Below, piece by piece: positions 15,854-25,330 of a DNA stretch of 64,000 nucleotides. Below the pieces are notes generated by a model. That model was not told the origin of the DNA. It saw nothing but the letters and a program-made list of their open reading frames with translations, and searched no databases. The position numbers were made by a program, and so were the translations under genes. Source of the DNA: Egaibacter danicus (lineage in GTDB: Bacteria; Pseudomonadota; Gammaproteobacteria; Burkholderiales; Burkholderiaceae_C); the NCBI GenBank assembly GCA_016707075.1, contig JADJII010000008.1:62001-126000 (forward strand). The letters run 5' to 3'. Numbering within the stretch: position 1 is the stretch's first letter; each line of letters starts with the position of its first letter.

Positions 15854-17109
15854 GTAGAACCCGCTGACGCAGTGCTGCGGTCCCGCACACGCTTTGCGCC
15901 CGGCACACCGAGATGCGGGTGCAAGTGCCCGGCCACGGCCCACGCTGCAATCAATCCGAGCCCACCCATGACAAAAACACCTGCCACCGGTGCAAACTGC
16001 AGCGCCAGCCAGGCGATACCGGGAGAAATGATGCCCGAGACATCGCGAAAGCTGGAGTACACCGCAGACATTTCGGTGCGTTGCGATGGCTTCACGGACA
16101 TCAGGAAAGGCAGACCACCGCAAATATCCAATAGGACCAGGAAGAGAGAACCCGTCACCAGCATCGCCACCGTGGCCCAGGGCCATGGCGAAACCAGCGC
16201 AGCGAGAATGAAACACCCGCCGCCAAGGAGAAAGCCAGAGCGTACCGCCTTGCGCACCGAGTGGCGCTGTATCCAGCGCAGCATCAGTGGAGCGACAAAC
16301 AAACCCGCGTTGGCCAGCGAAGTGGCCATGCCACCCACTTGATCACCCAGCCCGTTTTGCACAGCAAAGATGCCAACATAAACGATATACACCCACCAGC
16401 CGCAAGACCGCATGACGGCAAAAAACCAGCCTGCAACCAGTCGGGGCTGGGCGAAAAACCGCCGCAGAAACACGATGGGGTTGTGCGATACCTTGCGGTT
16501 GTTGGCCAACACGTGCACACGGGCATTGCCCAGGCGCATCCTCCAGATCAGGCCCAGCATGCCCATGGCACCGAGTGCCACGATGACAAAAGGCGCACCG
16601 CTCCAGAGCTGCATGAGCCAGACACCCAGCAACGGGCCCACTGTCCAGCCCGCCCCGCCGTAGAGCAACCGCAGCGACTCCAGTCGCCCAAAGTCGGGCT
16701 TGGCAACATGGTCCAGCACGTAAGCGTTGAAGCACACAAATGCGGTCGCTGCTGCCATGGCATGGCATAGCAGCGCAGCGGTAGTTGCTTTACCACCCAC
16801 CATGCCAAAAACTGCTGACAACAGATAAAGCGAAAGGCCCAGCGCATAGACCCAGCGCCTTGACAGGTAGCGCGTCAACATCGGAACGGTCAGCGCTGTA
16901 AGTAGCGAAAACAGACCCACGCCCAGGTACCATTTGGAGACCACCACTGCATCGCCCCAGGCGCGGTACATCAGCAGGGGATAGACTGCGAGAACAATGC
17001 CCCGCACAACGGCTTCAAACCCGGCGATGACCGCAAAGCCGAGCACCCCGGGTGCAGGAGGCCGATGCAGAAATCTGGCTATGGACATCAGGTGCGCGCG
17101 CATTGTCAT
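15850..17109 (-). CDS. Major facilitator superfamily transporter
   Basis: About 419 residues with some twelve hydrophobic helices, e.g. GFAVIAGFEAVVRGIVLAVY, LYLLSAVFGMVGG, ALGAMGMLGLIW and GSLFLVLLDICGG. No signature identifies the substrate. It starts the four-gene operon, overlapping the phosphatase gene by 4 nt. ATGs at 17103 and 17088 are alternative starts. The upstream 40 bp hold no clear ribosome site except TCCCACC-like sequence. Confidence 0.8.
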   Translation of the reverse strand: MTMRAHLMSIARFLHRPPAPGVLGFAVIAGFEAVVRGIVLAVYPLLMYRAWGDAVVVSKWYLGVGLFSLLTALTVPMLTRYLSRRWVYALGLSLYLLSAVFGMVGGKATTAALLCHAMAAATAFVCFNAYVLDHVAKPDFGRLESLRLLYGGAGWTVGPLLGVWLMQLWSGAPFVIVALGAMGMLGLIWRMRLGNARVHVLANNRKVSHNPIVFLRRFFAQPRLVAGWFFAVMRSCGWWVYIVYVGIFAVQNGLGDQVGGMATSLANAGLFVAPLMLRWIQRHSVRKAVRSGFLLGGGCFILAALVSPWPWATVAMLVTGSLFLVLLDICGGLPFLMSVKPSQRTEMSAVYSSFRDVSGIISPGIAWLALQFAPVAGVFVMGGLGLIAAWAVAGHLHPHLGVPGAKRVRDRSTASAGST

Positions 17110-17153
17110 GAGTATCCCACCAGGAAGCCTGAAGCAACTCCGAAAAAAACCGG

Positions 17154-18075
17154 TTAAAGGGTGTGAGTCACCTTCTGGATTCGCTTGGGCGTGTCCGGAT
17201 TGCGCTGTCGAAGACGTGCCACATCATCTACAAGCGGGTAGAGGGTCGCCAGGGCACATGCCGGGTGCAGAACGAAATGGGATGCGGGCACGAGTTGAAT
17301 ATCCGCCGAGATATGCGTGCCTGCGATTTGCACCTGAACGCCTTCGCCTTTGAGAAAAGCTGCACACTCAAGCAGTTCCGCCTCACCCGGGCCCGCCAGC
17401 GCCAGCACCAGCGCATGGGTTCGGGCATCCATCAGCTCCATGGGGCCGTGTTTCAACTCGGCGGAAGAAATGGCCTCAGCGTGGATACCGCAGGTTTCCT
17501 TGAATTTCAGCGCGATTTCCTGAGCAACGGGGTATCCCGGGCCACGGCCAATCACAAACAGGTTGCTGGCTTTTGCCAGGATGTTTGCCGTGAGCAGAGA
17601 GTCAACCTGGGTAGATGCCCGGAGCTGTTTCAGGCCACGCGTGCAAGGCTATGGGCCATTTGACAGCGTGCGCCAATGGCGAAGCCATGTCATTCACGAA
17701 TGCCGCGGTGCGCAAGTTTTGCGCGCCAAAAGCATGGGCTACCGCCAACAGGTCCGGACTTTGGCCACTCTGCGAGAAGGCCACCAGCCAGGCGTCGCCG
17801 AAATTCAGGGGCGCATGGTAGACGGAGACCAGCGACGGAGGAAGGGACGTCACCAGGCGCCCGGTAAGCAGGGCCATCGCAGTTGAAAAATACGCTGCCG
17901 CGCAATCAGAGCTACCGCGCGCGACAGTCAGGCACGCGCCGCCGGGAGAGGAGCGCATCGCCTGGGCCAGCTTTTCAATTCCGGTGGTTTCCGATTCAAG
18001 AAATTTGGCGACACAGTCTGGAGACTCTTTCGCCTCACGCCTCATATTAGTGGTCATCGATTGAGACTCCGTCAA
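17154..18075 (-). pseudogene. SIS-domain glucosamine-6-phosphate deaminase-like gene (NagB-II/AgaS type), disrupted
   Basis: Two pieces of one SIS-fold sugar isomerase. The first (18075 to about 17630) has the start VAKFLESETTGIEKLAQAM and the first SIS domain (VARGSSDCAAAYFSTAMA, VAFSQSGQSPDLLAV), ending HAWPE before a stop at 17602. The second (from about 17640 to 17154) reads LKQLRASTQVDSLL then NLFVIGRGPGYPVAQEIALK and SAELKHGPMEL, the second SIS domain. They are in different frames, and the AATKT linker between them is missing, so a deletion of several tens of codons with a frameshift lies near 17630-17650. The family converts GlcN-6-P to Fru-6-P, the final step of this operon. It overlaps nagA by 29 bp. 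Confidence 0.8.
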
Positions 18076-19210
18076 TGCAAACGCGTTTGACGTTCAGTTG
18101 CCCATCGAGCACCACTACGTCGGCGCAGGCACCGATCCGCAGCCGGCCAATCGCGTAATTGCCCAGAAAGTCTGCGGGAAAGGTGGACAGCCGCTGTACA
18201 GCTTCCTGCAGTGGAAGCCCCAACCCCACCAGATTGCGCAATGCCTGATCCATCGTCAGAGCGCTGCCAGCCAGCGTGCCATTGGCCAGACGCACGGAGC
18301 ATTGGCATTTGTAGACACTGTGTGTGCCAAGTCGATAGGTGCCGTCCGGCATGCCGGTGGCCGCCGTTGCGTCGGTCACCCCATACAGCTTGGGAATGGC
18401 GCGACGTGCTGCGAGGATGGCTCCGGGGTGAACATGCTCAAGATCTGGGATGATCTCGGCATATTCAGCGTGTGCGAAAGCCGCACCTACTGCGCCGGGA
18501 CTACGATGGTGCAAGCCGGTCATCGCATTGAAGAGATGGGCAAAACCGGTAGCACCGCAGTTCATCGCTTCCTTGACCTGTTCATAGCTGGCATTGGTGT
18601 GACCAATCTGAACAAGAATGCCTTGGGCTCGCAGCCATTTGATTGCCTCAACATGGTCGGACACCTCCGGCGCCAGCGTGACCAGCTTCACAGTGACAAG
18701 TTGATGCAAATACGTCAGTTCAACCGGGTCGAACGGCCGTGAGTGGCTGGGTTGCGCCCCAAGCTTTTCGGGGCTGATGTAAGGCCCTTCCAGATGCATG
18801 CCGAGCGTCCGTGCGCCACTGACCCGCAGTTCTCGCTGACAGCTTTGAATGGCCTCAACGGAGCGACGGAGTTCCTGCGGATCTGAAGTGACGGTTGTAG
18901 CCAATAGAGAAGTGGTGCCGTGCCGTGCATGAAAGGCTGCAATGGCAATGGATGAGTCTTCTCCTTCCATGAAGTCACGTCCGGCGCCACCGTGCACGTG
19001 CAGGTCAATGAATCCTGGCACGATCAACGCATCCGACTTGAGGGCAACATCTTCAGTAACGGGAACCCCCTCCACGCCAGCGACGATTCCATCGCGCATC
19101 TCCAGGCGGCCCAATATAAACCCCTGCGGCGTAAGAACAGCACCGTCGAGATACTGGACTGAATTCCGGTTCGGACCGTTCAAAATGAAGTTTCCATTTG
19201 ATCTACCCAA
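18047..19210 (-). CDS. nagA: N-acetylglucosamine-6-phosphate deacetylase NagA
   Basis: 387 residues, amidohydrolase superfamily. Motifs in order: PGFIDLHVHGG (metal site, about 66-75), MHLEGPYI (metal-binding Glu, about 140), VQIGHTNAS (about 210), FAHLFNAMTGLHHRSPG (about 229-245), YGVTDATAATGMPDG (catalytic Asp, about 285) and the C-terminal beta-sandwich return (GACADVVVLDG). It deacetylates GlcNAc-6-P to GlcN-6-P plus acetate in the cytoplasm. The N-terminus overlaps the end of the kinase gene, and an internal ATG at about 19096 is too far in to be the start. All catalytic motifs are intact, so it should be active even though the following deaminase gene is broken. Confidence 0.94.
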   Translation of the reverse strand: MGRSNGNFILNGPNRNSVQYLDGAVLTPQGFILGRLEMRDGIVAGVEGVPVTEDVALKSDALIVPGFIDLHVHGGAGRDFMEGEDSSIAIAAFHARHGTTSLLATTVTSDPQELRRSVEAIQSCQRELRVSGARTLGMHLEGPYISPEKLGAQPSHSRPFDPVELTYLHQLVTVKLVTLAPEVSDHVEAIKWLRAQGILVQIGHTNASYEQVKEAMNCGATGFAHLFNAMTGLHHRSPGAVGAAFAHAEYAEIIPDLEHVHPGAILAARRAIPKLYGVTDATAATGMPDGTYRLGTHSVYKCQCSVRLANGTLAGSALTMDQALRNLVGLGLPLQEAVQRLSTFPADFLGNYAIGRLRIGACADVVVLDGQLNVKRVCIDGVSIDDH

Positions 19211-20058
19211 TGTCCAACGCCGATCAGACCCGCGTCTGCTTGCAGTGCTGCTCGCCTAACGGGAACCTGAAATAGGAGTGGGAGCGATTTCTGCGCGGCC
19301 ACGATGGCCTCAATCATGCCGATCGCAAGACCTACACTGCCGCCAATGCGCACCTCTTCCAAGCCTAAGGTTGCGTGGGTATCGGCGATTTGATGAGCAA
19401 CCGCCAACGCGGCCGTTGAGATAATCCTCAGGCAGATCGGGTCTCCTGCGTGAAACCCGGCAAATACGGCGGCAGCCTCCATGCTGGTTCCGGTTATGTG
19501 GCTAGCCTGGCGCGACAGCGCGACCCCGGATGCGACAGTCTCGATGCAATTGAGTCGCCCACAACCACAGAGGGAGTCACCGTCCAGGGGCTTGACGCGG
19601 GAAGTGACATGCCCCACGTGGCCAGCCATACCGAGGTGGCCCATGAAAAGCCCCCGATTGAGTACGAGACCACCTCCAACCCCCGTCGAAAGTGTGATGA
19701 AAAGCAGGTTTTTCGGTCGCCTTCCGCTGGCAACAAATTCACCCCAGGCGGCGGCTTGGGCGTCATTGAGCAGATAGACCGGGCAGCCCCAGAGTTCCTG
19801 CAAAAATGGCGCAAGCGGGTAACCGTTCCAGTACGAAATTACATTCTGGTTGATCGCTTTCATGGTGCGGCCATCCGTAGAGCCGGTAACCGCAACACCC
19901 AGGCGACCCGCGTCAGGGAATGCCTCTGCGATTGACTGAATGGCTGAACGCCACTCGCTTTCGCGAGCTGGCATGCCAATCTGCTTTCTATCACGCAGCG
20001 TGCCCTTAACCCAGCGGGCGACGGCAATCTTGGTGCCACCAATATCAAGGACAACCAT
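19180..20058 (-). CDS. nanK: ROK-family sugar kinase, probably N-acetylmannosamine kinase NanK
   Basis: About 292 residues from the ATG at 20058 (MVVLDIGGTKIAVARW). ROK features: phosphate-binding LDIGGTK, AVTGSTDG, FITLSTGVGGGLVLNRGL, GHVTSRV followed by the zinc motif CGCGRLNCIE (about 175-184). It would phosphorylate ManNAc (or GlcNAc) at C6. The gene sits between nanE and nagA, exactly where NanK belongs, and overlaps both. An upstream TTG at 20091 is also open, but the ATG gives a normal NanK N-terminus. Substrate choice is by context. Confidence 0.85.
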   Translation of the reverse strand: MVVLDIGGTKIAVARWVKGTLRDRKQIGMPARESEWRSAIQSIAEAFPDAGRLGVAVTGSTDGRTMKAINQNVISYWNGYPLAPFLQELWGCPVYLLNDAQAAAWGEFVASGRRPKNLLFITLSTGVGGGLVLNRGLFMGHLGMAGHVGHVTSRVKPLDGDSLCGCGRLNCIETVASGVALSRQASHITGTSMEAAAVFAGFHAGDPICLRIISTAALAVAHQIADTHATLGLEEVRIGGSVGLAIGMIEAIVAAQKSLPLLFQVPVRRAALQADAGLIGVGHWVDQMETSF

Positions 20059-20746
20059 GGGCGTTCGATGCGGTCCGGACAGCTTTGACAAACCAATCGG
20101 TGATGTGTTCTATGCGTGTGATGGCCGAACCAACTGTAACGGCTTGCGCTCCTTCACGCAGCGCTTGCGCGGCCTGCTCAGGCGTTCGTATTCTGCCCTC
20201 CGCAACCACCCAGCAACCCTGTTTGCTGAGCTGGCGTATCAAGGGCCAATCCGGCGGCGCGTCATCCGCGCATAAAGTCTCAGCAGTGTAACCAGACAAG
20301 GTACTGCCCACGAAGTCGAAACCCAGGCGATGAGCGGCCAGCCCGTCAATGTTTGATGAACAGTCAGCCATCGCACGGCGCCGGTGGTAGCGTATCCGGT
20401 CGAGCAGATCCTGAACCGGCACAGGGCGTCTGCGCTGCGTGGCGTCCACGGCGATCACCGCCGCACCAGCGTCACATAACGCGTCGACATCATCCATACC
20501 AGGCGTGATTCGCACGTCACTGCCCGACAACTCCCGCTTGATGATGCCTACCACGGGAAGTTTTACGCGGGAAACCACCTTCTGCACGCGCTGCGCACCT
20601 TCAATGCGCAAAGCATGTGCACCGCCGGCCTGCGCTGCCAGAGCCATGGCCACAACAATTTCGTCGTGGTCCATTGGGCTTCCGGCCAGAGGCTGGCAAG
20701 AAACGATCAATCCACCTCGCAAGTCCTTCAGCAAAGGGGACATCAA
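20045..20746 (-). CDS. nanE: N-acetylmannosamine-6-phosphate 2-epimerase NanE
   Basis: 233 residues, TIM barrel. Family motifs: LRGGLIVSCQPLAGSPMD (about 9-26), GAHALRIEG (about 41-49), VVGIIKRE (catalytic Lys, about 66), VIAVDATQR, MADCSSNIDG (about 127), FVGSTLSGYT and VVAEGRIRTPEQA, with AVTVGSAITRIEHI at the end. It converts ManNAc-6-P to GlcNAc-6-P. It overlaps the aldolase gene by 4 nt and the kinase gene by 14 nt, so the three are one transcript and probably translationally coupled. Confidence 0.95.
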   Translation of the reverse strand: MMSPLLKDLRGGLIVSCQPLAGSPMDHDEIVVAMALAAQAGGAHALRIEGAQRVQKVVSRVKLPVVGIIKRELSGSDVRITPGMDDVDALCDAGAAVIAVDATQRRRPVPVQDLLDRIRYHRRRAMADCSSNIDGLAAHRLGFDFVGSTLSGYTAETLCADDAPPDWPLIRQLSKQGCWVVAEGRIRTPEQAAQALREGAQAVTVGSAITRIEHITDWFVKAVRTASNAHGCP

Positions 20747-21666
20747 GACAAACCCAGCGACACGAGGTGTTCCTTGATACGGGCCTGGACGCTGTCGGGG
20801 ATAGGGCGATTCGGGCGTCGCATGTGGCTGTATTCAAAAATGCCTTTGTGCTTCAACGCCACTTTGAAACTGCCCACTCCTGCGGCGCCGGGGCTCAATT
20901 CAGAGCCGCTCCAGAACACCATTTGAAACAGGTTTATCAAACGCTCCTGCTCACGCCGGGACGCCACAGCATCGCCACGGGCGGCGGCTTCATAAAGACG
21001 CACATAGCCATGAGGGTCAACGTTGGCCAGGCCGGGCACGCATCCACTGGCACCGGACAGGATGGCGGTATCTGCGACGATCTCTGACCCGGTAAAGAGC
21101 CGGAAGTGCGGTTTGTCCTTGAAGTCGTGAATCAGCATCCGGAAACCGCCTTCATCCCCACTGCTATCCTTCAAGCCACAAATCAGACCCTCACGCGCCA
21201 GGTTGTGCACTGTGTCGCGCAAGAGCTTGATATTCACGCACGCAGGTATATCGTAGGCCACAACAGGCAGGCCAATTTCACCATGTATATAGCGAAAGTG
21301 ATCTATCGTTTCGGCCTGGTTGGTGCGCGTGTAGTAGGGCGCGGTGACGACCAACCCGTCAACCCCAAGGGACTTCGCTAGACGGGCGTGATTTAGACAA
21401 ACGTCCGTGGCGGCATCCATCACGCCAGCGACAACCGGGATCTTCCCATTGACTTCGGCCAGCGCTGTTTCGAGCACCCTGCCCCGTTCTTTGGCGTCGA
21501 GCAGAACGCATTCGCTCGTAGAGCCGAGCAGAAACAACCCATGAACACCGCCATCGAGCAAATGACGGATCAGGCGTTTGAGAGAACGCGTATCCACAGA
21601 GCCGTCAGCGTGGTACGGCGTCGCAACAGGGGGGACGATACCTTTGAAACGATCGGTGAAATTCAT
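20743..21666 (-). CDS. nanA: DapA/NanA-family aldolase, probably N-acetylneuraminate lyase
   Basis: 307 residues, class I aldolase TIM barrel. Phosphate/carboxylate loop LLGSTSE (about 47-53), Tyr in VVAYDIPA (about 139), Schiff-base Lys in CGLKDSSGD (about 168). Characterised NanA enzymes have GSTGE and KQT where this has GSTSE and KDS, so from sequence alone it could also be a dihydrodipicolinate synthase or keto-deoxy sugar aldolase. Position between a SiaP-like TRAP transporter and nanE/nanK/nagA makes sialic acid (Neu5Ac to ManNAc and pyruvate) the likeliest substrate. Confidence 0.75.
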   Translation of the reverse strand: MNFTDRFKGIVPPVATPYHADGSVDTRSLKRLIRHLLDGGVHGLFLLGSTSECVLLDAKERGRVLETALAEVNGKIPVVAGVMDAATDVCLNHARLAKSLGVDGLVVTAPYYTRTNQAETIDHFRYIHGEIGLPVVAYDIPACVNIKLLRDTVHNLAREGLICGLKDSSGDEGGFRMLIHDFKDKPHFRLFTGSEIVADTAILSGASGCVPGLANVDPHGYVRLYEAAARGDAVASRREQERLINLFQMVFWSGSELSPGAAGVGSFKVALKHKGIFEYSHMRRPNRPIPDSVQARIKEHLVSLGLS

Positions 21667-21681
21667 GTGGGGCTTTCTGGT

Positions 21682-22959
21682 TCAGGAAAGAAAGAGATTT
21701 GGCAGGAAAGTGACCGTACTGGGGAAAAAAATCATGATTCCCAACACCACCAACAGCGGTATCAGCCAGGGTAGTACGGCCACGGTGAGCCGATGCACAG
21801 GCAACTGATGGCTTTGGGCGACGACAAAAAGCACCATGCCCATCGGAGGTGTCAGTGTGCCGATCATCAGCGTGAAAATCACAATGACACCAAAGTGAAT
21901 GGGATCAATACCAAAACTTGCCGCGACGGGAACCAGCGAGGGCACCAGCACCAGTAACAAGGCCAAAACCTCGATAAAGCAGCCCAAGACAAGAAGCATG
22001 ATGCAAACCAACAGCAGGAATCCCACAGGGCCACTGGCCATGCTGAGAAAAAGACTGGACATTTGTTCTGGTGCCTTTTCCATGGCAAGCACCACACCCA
22101 TCATGGACACGCCACCAACAATCAAGGCGATCGTGGCGGAGATGATCGCCGTGTCGTAGACACATGCCCAAAAACGTTTAATACTCATGTCGCGATAGAT
22201 GAAGCGACTGACCAGAATGGCATATAGCACGGTGACGGCTGCCGCTTCTGTTGGCGAGAAAAAACCACCGAAGATGCCGCCGATGATGACTACGGGTGTC
22301 ATGAGCGCGGGCAATGACTTGACGAACAGATGGCGTACGTCAGCCATTGATTTCCGGTTTTCAATGGGAAGTTTTTCACGAGTAGCCACGATATAGAGCA
22401 TCACCATCATTGCCAGGGTGCATAGCAACCCGGGCACAATGCCACCCAAGAAGAGGCCTCCAATTGACGCGCCAGACACCACCCCGTAAATAACCATCGG
22501 GATGCTTGGTGGGACCAATGGACCGAGGATGGATGAGACCGCGGTCAGGGCGCCCGCCAACTCGGCTGGATAGCCCACCTTGTGCATGGCTTCCGCCTCA
22601 ATCTTTCCGAGCCCTCCAGCATCAGCCAATGCCGACCCCGACATGCCCGAGAAGAACAGACTGGCCAGAATATTCACGTGACCCATGCCACCCCGGATGT
22701 GACCGACCAGTGAATTGGCAAATCCGAAAATGTGGTGAGTGATGCCTGAAGCATTGAAGAGATTGGCGGCCAGAATAAAAAGAGGCACCGCAATGATGGG
22801 AAAACTATTCAGGCCATCCACAATTCGCTGCGCTGCAAAGTTCAGACCAACTCCGTTGTACAGGAAATAGCCCAACGAAGACACGATCATTGACACGCCA
22901 ATGGGCGTACCCACGAGGACCAGCACGAGCCAACAAACGATAAAGACGGTCAAAACCAT
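21682..22959 (-). CDS. TRAP transporter large permease subunit (DctM/SiaM type)
   Basis: 425 residues, about twelve helices. Motifs: VGTPIGVSMIVSSLGYF near the start, AVPLFILAANLFNASG (about 56-71), LFFSGMSGSALADAGGLGKIE, and FSPTEAAAVTVLYAILV (about 231), typical of DctM. It imports substrate with sodium as the driving ion, together with the small subunit and the binding protein encoded just upstream. It is a separate protein, not the fused SiaQM. It lies 34 bp after the small permease and 15 bp before the aldolase gene. Confidence 0.93.
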   Translation of the reverse strand: MVLTVFIVCWLVLVLVGTPIGVSMIVSSLGYFLYNGVGLNFAAQRIVDGLNSFPIIAVPLFILAANLFNASGITHHIFGFANSLVGHIRGGMGHVNILASLFFSGMSGSALADAGGLGKIEAEAMHKVGYPAELAGALTAVSSILGPLVPPSIPMVIYGVVSGASIGGLFLGGIVPGLLCTLAMMVMLYIVATREKLPIENRKSMADVRHLFVKSLPALMTPVVIIGGIFGGFFSPTEAAAVTVLYAILVSRFIYRDMSIKRFWACVYDTAIISATIALIVGGVSMMGVVLAMEKAPEQMSSLFLSMASGPVGFLLLVCIMLLVLGCFIEVLALLLVLVPSLVPVAASFGIDPIHFGVIVIFTLMIGTLTPPMGMVLFVVAQSHQLPVHRLTVAVLPWLIPLLVVLGIMIFFPSTVTFLPNLFLS

Positions 22960-22993
22960 ACTGCTCTTTCAGGAAGAAAGGTGATGGGTGGGC

Positions 22994-23470
22994 TCAGGTA
23001 CGGGAGTTCCAGAGACGGCATATCAAGCGATATGCCCACCACGCCATCGCCAGGGGCAAGGCCGCATAGAGAACAGCGTCACTTACAGGCAACGTGACCG
23101 ATTCGTTACTCCAGGTCCGAAGGACACCTTTGTAGCCCTGCCAGCACAAATACAAAGCCACCAGGGTTGCCAGCAGGTCCTGAAGGCGGCTCATCACCGT
23201 CTGCACGTTACGGGGCAAAAACGAGGTAAGTATCTCCATCCGGAGGTGCTGTCGGTGGGTTTCTGCAGCGGCACACCCGATCAGTGCCATCCACACCCAC
23301 ATCCACCTCGTAAGCTCTTCGGTCCAGACTTGGCCAGGGAAGAGCCCAAACCGCCCCAGAATTTGCAGAAAGATGATCAGACACAGCCCACACAGCAGTG
23401 CAGCGCTAATCCGGCCCTCGATATTTTGCTTGAACCCCGAGTCGGATTCAGTTTCAACCTGATCTTGCAT
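22994..23470 (-). CDS. TRAP transporter small permease subunit (DctQ type)
   Basis: 158 residues with four hydrophobic segments, including ISAALLCGLCLIIFLQIL, WTEELTRWMWVWMALIG (the conserved EEL-x-R-W-x-x-x-W signature near 50-65) and LLATLVALYLCWQGY. It supports the large subunit. It follows the binding protein gene by 38 bp and precedes dctM by 34 bp on the same strand. Confidence 0.9.
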   Translation of the reverse strand: MQDQVETESDSGFKQNIEGRISAALLCGLCLIIFLQILGRFGLFPGQVWTEELTRWMWVWMALIGCAAAETHRQHLRMEILTSFLPRNVQTVMSRLQDLLATLVALYLCWQGYKGVLRTWSNESVTLPVSDAVLYAALPLAMAWWAYRLICRLWNSRT

Positions 23471-23508
23471 GGGGTTCTACCTTCAGGAAAAGTCTGGATC
23501 GTATCGAT

Positions 23509-24471
23509 TCATCGGGTTGCGATGATTTTCTGAATCTCTCCTTTGCCAAACTCTTCTTCCAGTTTGTCGTAGTAAGGCCTCATCGCTTCACGGAAGGGCG
23601 CCGTGTCCGGGCTTGAAATCGTCAACCCCTTGCTCTTGAAGAACTCCACGAGTTTGCCTTCAGCTTCAGCGACCAGACCACTGCTGACAACTCCACCAGC
23701 CTTGACCGCATCAGTGACCCATTTCTTCTCGTTATCAGACAGTTTTTTCCATGTTTTGTCACCCAACAGAATTGATGAACTGGCTATGAAGTGCCCCGTC
23801 AAAGCAATGTACTTTTGCACTTCATACAGCTTGGCGGCTTCAATGGTGGGCAGCGGGTTCTCCTGAGCGTCGACCTGCTTGGTTTGCAGGGCCAGGTACA
23901 CCTCGGCAAAAGCCACTGGCGCTGGCGTGGCACCCACTGCACGCGCATACTCAATCAAAAATGGCACATTAGGTGTGCGCATCTTCAAACCCTTAAGGTC
24001 GCTGATAGATTGAATGGGCTTGTTGGCGGTGGTGTGCCGTGCGCCCTCGTACCAGACATCAGCCACCCGAATTCCCTTTTCCAGAAATTTCGCGTCCATC
24101 TTTTGACCGTAGGGGCCCTTAAGCACCGCTTTGAGATGGTCATAGCTGGAGATCACATAGGGCGCCCCGATCAGCTTGAGGTCAGGGATGATGTAGCTCA
24201 TGTCAGGGTAGCCCGTCATGGCCATGTCGAGATCGCCCGCCTGCACCTGGCCCACCATGGCCTTGAAGTCGCCCAGCTGGGAGTTCGGGAAGATCTGCAG
24301 CGTCATCGCCCCCTTCGACGCCTCTTCGAGCTTCTTCTTGATTTCCAGCGCGCCCTTATATGACGGATGGGTTTCGGGCAATTGCATGCCCAGCTTCAGC
24401 GTGGTTTGTGCGAACGAGACACCAACGGCGCAGGCCAGTGTCACAACTGCAAACAATCGAGAGATGCGCAT
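23509..24471 (-). CDS. siaP: TRAP transporter substrate-binding protein, SiaP-like
   Basis: 320 residues from the ATG at 24471, preceded by AAGGAGA. Signal peptide (about 1-22, GVSFAQ). DctP-family fold with PETHPSYKGALEI near the N-terminus, LKMRTPNVPF (the conserved substrate carboxylate-binding Arg), ATPAPVAFAEVYLALQTKQV and DAQENPLPTIEA. The stretch from GATPAP through QENPL is strikingly like sialic-acid-binding SiaP, as I remember that sequence. It collects the ligand in the periplasm for the DctQM pair. The extended reading to 24618 is not a normal signal peptide and is rejected. Confidence 0.88.
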   Translation of the reverse strand: MRISRLFAVVTLACAVGVSFAQTTLKLGMQLPETHPSYKGALEIKKKLEEASKGAMTLQIFPNSQLGDFKAMVGQVQAGDLDMAMTGYPDMSYIIPDLKLIGAPYVISSYDHLKAVLKGPYGQKMDAKFLEKGIRVADVWYEGARHTTANKPIQSISDLKGLKMRTPNVPFLIEYARAVGATPAPVAFAEVYLALQTKQVDAQENPLPTIEAAKLYEVQKYIALTGHFIASSSILLGDKTWKKLSDNEKKWVTDAVKAGGVVSSGLVAEAEGKLVEFFKSKGLTISSPDTAPFREAMRPYYDKLEEEFGKGEIQKIIATR

Positions 24472-24547
24472 GATTTGTCTCCTTATGGCCAACATAAATC
24501 CTCGTTCAGCCTGGGCCATCTTCAAGTTCAGGCTGACGGGTGAAAAA

Positions 24548-25318
24548 CTAAACCTCTGCCTTCGCCGGACGTTTTCTTGTCCGGTTGGCAGGCAGTTGAA
24601 CAGCGGAAGGCATTGCACCGTCCGGATGATTTCGCAGCTTCATGATGCGCTTGTGAATCTCTTCGAAATGCCGTTCGTGGGCCTGCTGAAGACCAGCAGC
24701 ATCTCCACGCTCCAATTTTTCGACAATGGCAATGTGTTCAAGGGCAGTCTGGCGTCTCGAGCTTGAGTCTGACCTGGGTAGCGAATCCGACATGCGGTGA
24801 AATACCTGCCAGAACAGATCCACGAGGCGATTCAGGAATGGATTATTGAGACACCCAAAAAGGGTGGCGTGGAACTCGCGGTCCTCATCTTCGAAGCTGA
24901 TGTCCCTGAGCGCCAGCTCATGCATGCGCGACGCCAGTTGTCTCAGCTTGATGAGGTCTTGAGCAGGAACGATCTGAACGATCTTCGGGATCATGCCGAC
25001 TTCGAGTGCAGTTCGCACTTCCAACAAGTGCAATAGCTGTGCATCATCGGCCAGCAGGGAGTAAGGCAGGTTGTCGACGATCGGGTCGAATGAGAAATCA
25101 GCGACGAAAACTCCTTCGCCATGGCGGGATTCCAGCACACCGACCGACTCCAGCGCCTTGACGCCTTCACGCAACGAAGGTCTGCTGATTCCCAACTGCT
25201 GCGCAAAAGCAGCCTCTGCAGGTAAAGCGTCACCTTTCTTCAATCCATTCGATTCGATGAATTCCTTGATGGCAAGGGCCACCAACTTGTAGGCGGGAAG
25301 ACGGGGCGGGAGTTTCAC
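24548..25318 (-). CDS. FadR/GntR-family transcriptional regulator of the sialic/amino-sugar operon
   Basis: 256 residues. N-terminal winged helix: ALPAEAAFAQQLGISRPSLREGVKALESVGVLESRHGEGVFV (about 30-72, given as pieces ALPAEAAFAQQLGISRPSLR and GVLESRHGEGVFV). C-terminal FCD ligand domain has DREFHATLFG (about 147) and later His of the metal site (ALEHIAIVEKLERGD, HERHFEEI). FCD regulators respond to small acids or sugars. It is the first gene of the operon, with a dyad at 25356-25373 that could be its operator. I infer repression relieved by sialic acid or a ManNAc derivative. Confidence 0.88.
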   Translation of the reverse strand: MKLPPRLPAYKLVALAIKEFIESNGLKKGDALPAEAAFAQQLGISRPSLREGVKALESVGVLESRHGEGVFVADFSFDPIVDNLPYSLLADDAQLLHLLEVRTALEVGMIPKIVQIVPAQDLIKLRQLASRMHELALRDISFEDEDREFHATLFGCLNNPFLNRLVDLFWQVFHRMSDSLPRSDSSSRRQTALEHIAIVEKLERGDAAGLQQAHERHFEEIHKRIMKLRNHPDGAMPSAVQLPANRTRKRPAKAEV

Positions 25319-25330
25319 GGATTGTTGACG

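Noticed and set aside
15853..16216. N-terminal extension of the tyrosine phosphatase frame
   Set aside because: It overlaps the transporter gene by hundreds of bases, while the ATG at 15853 has the normal 4-nt overlap and family N-terminus.
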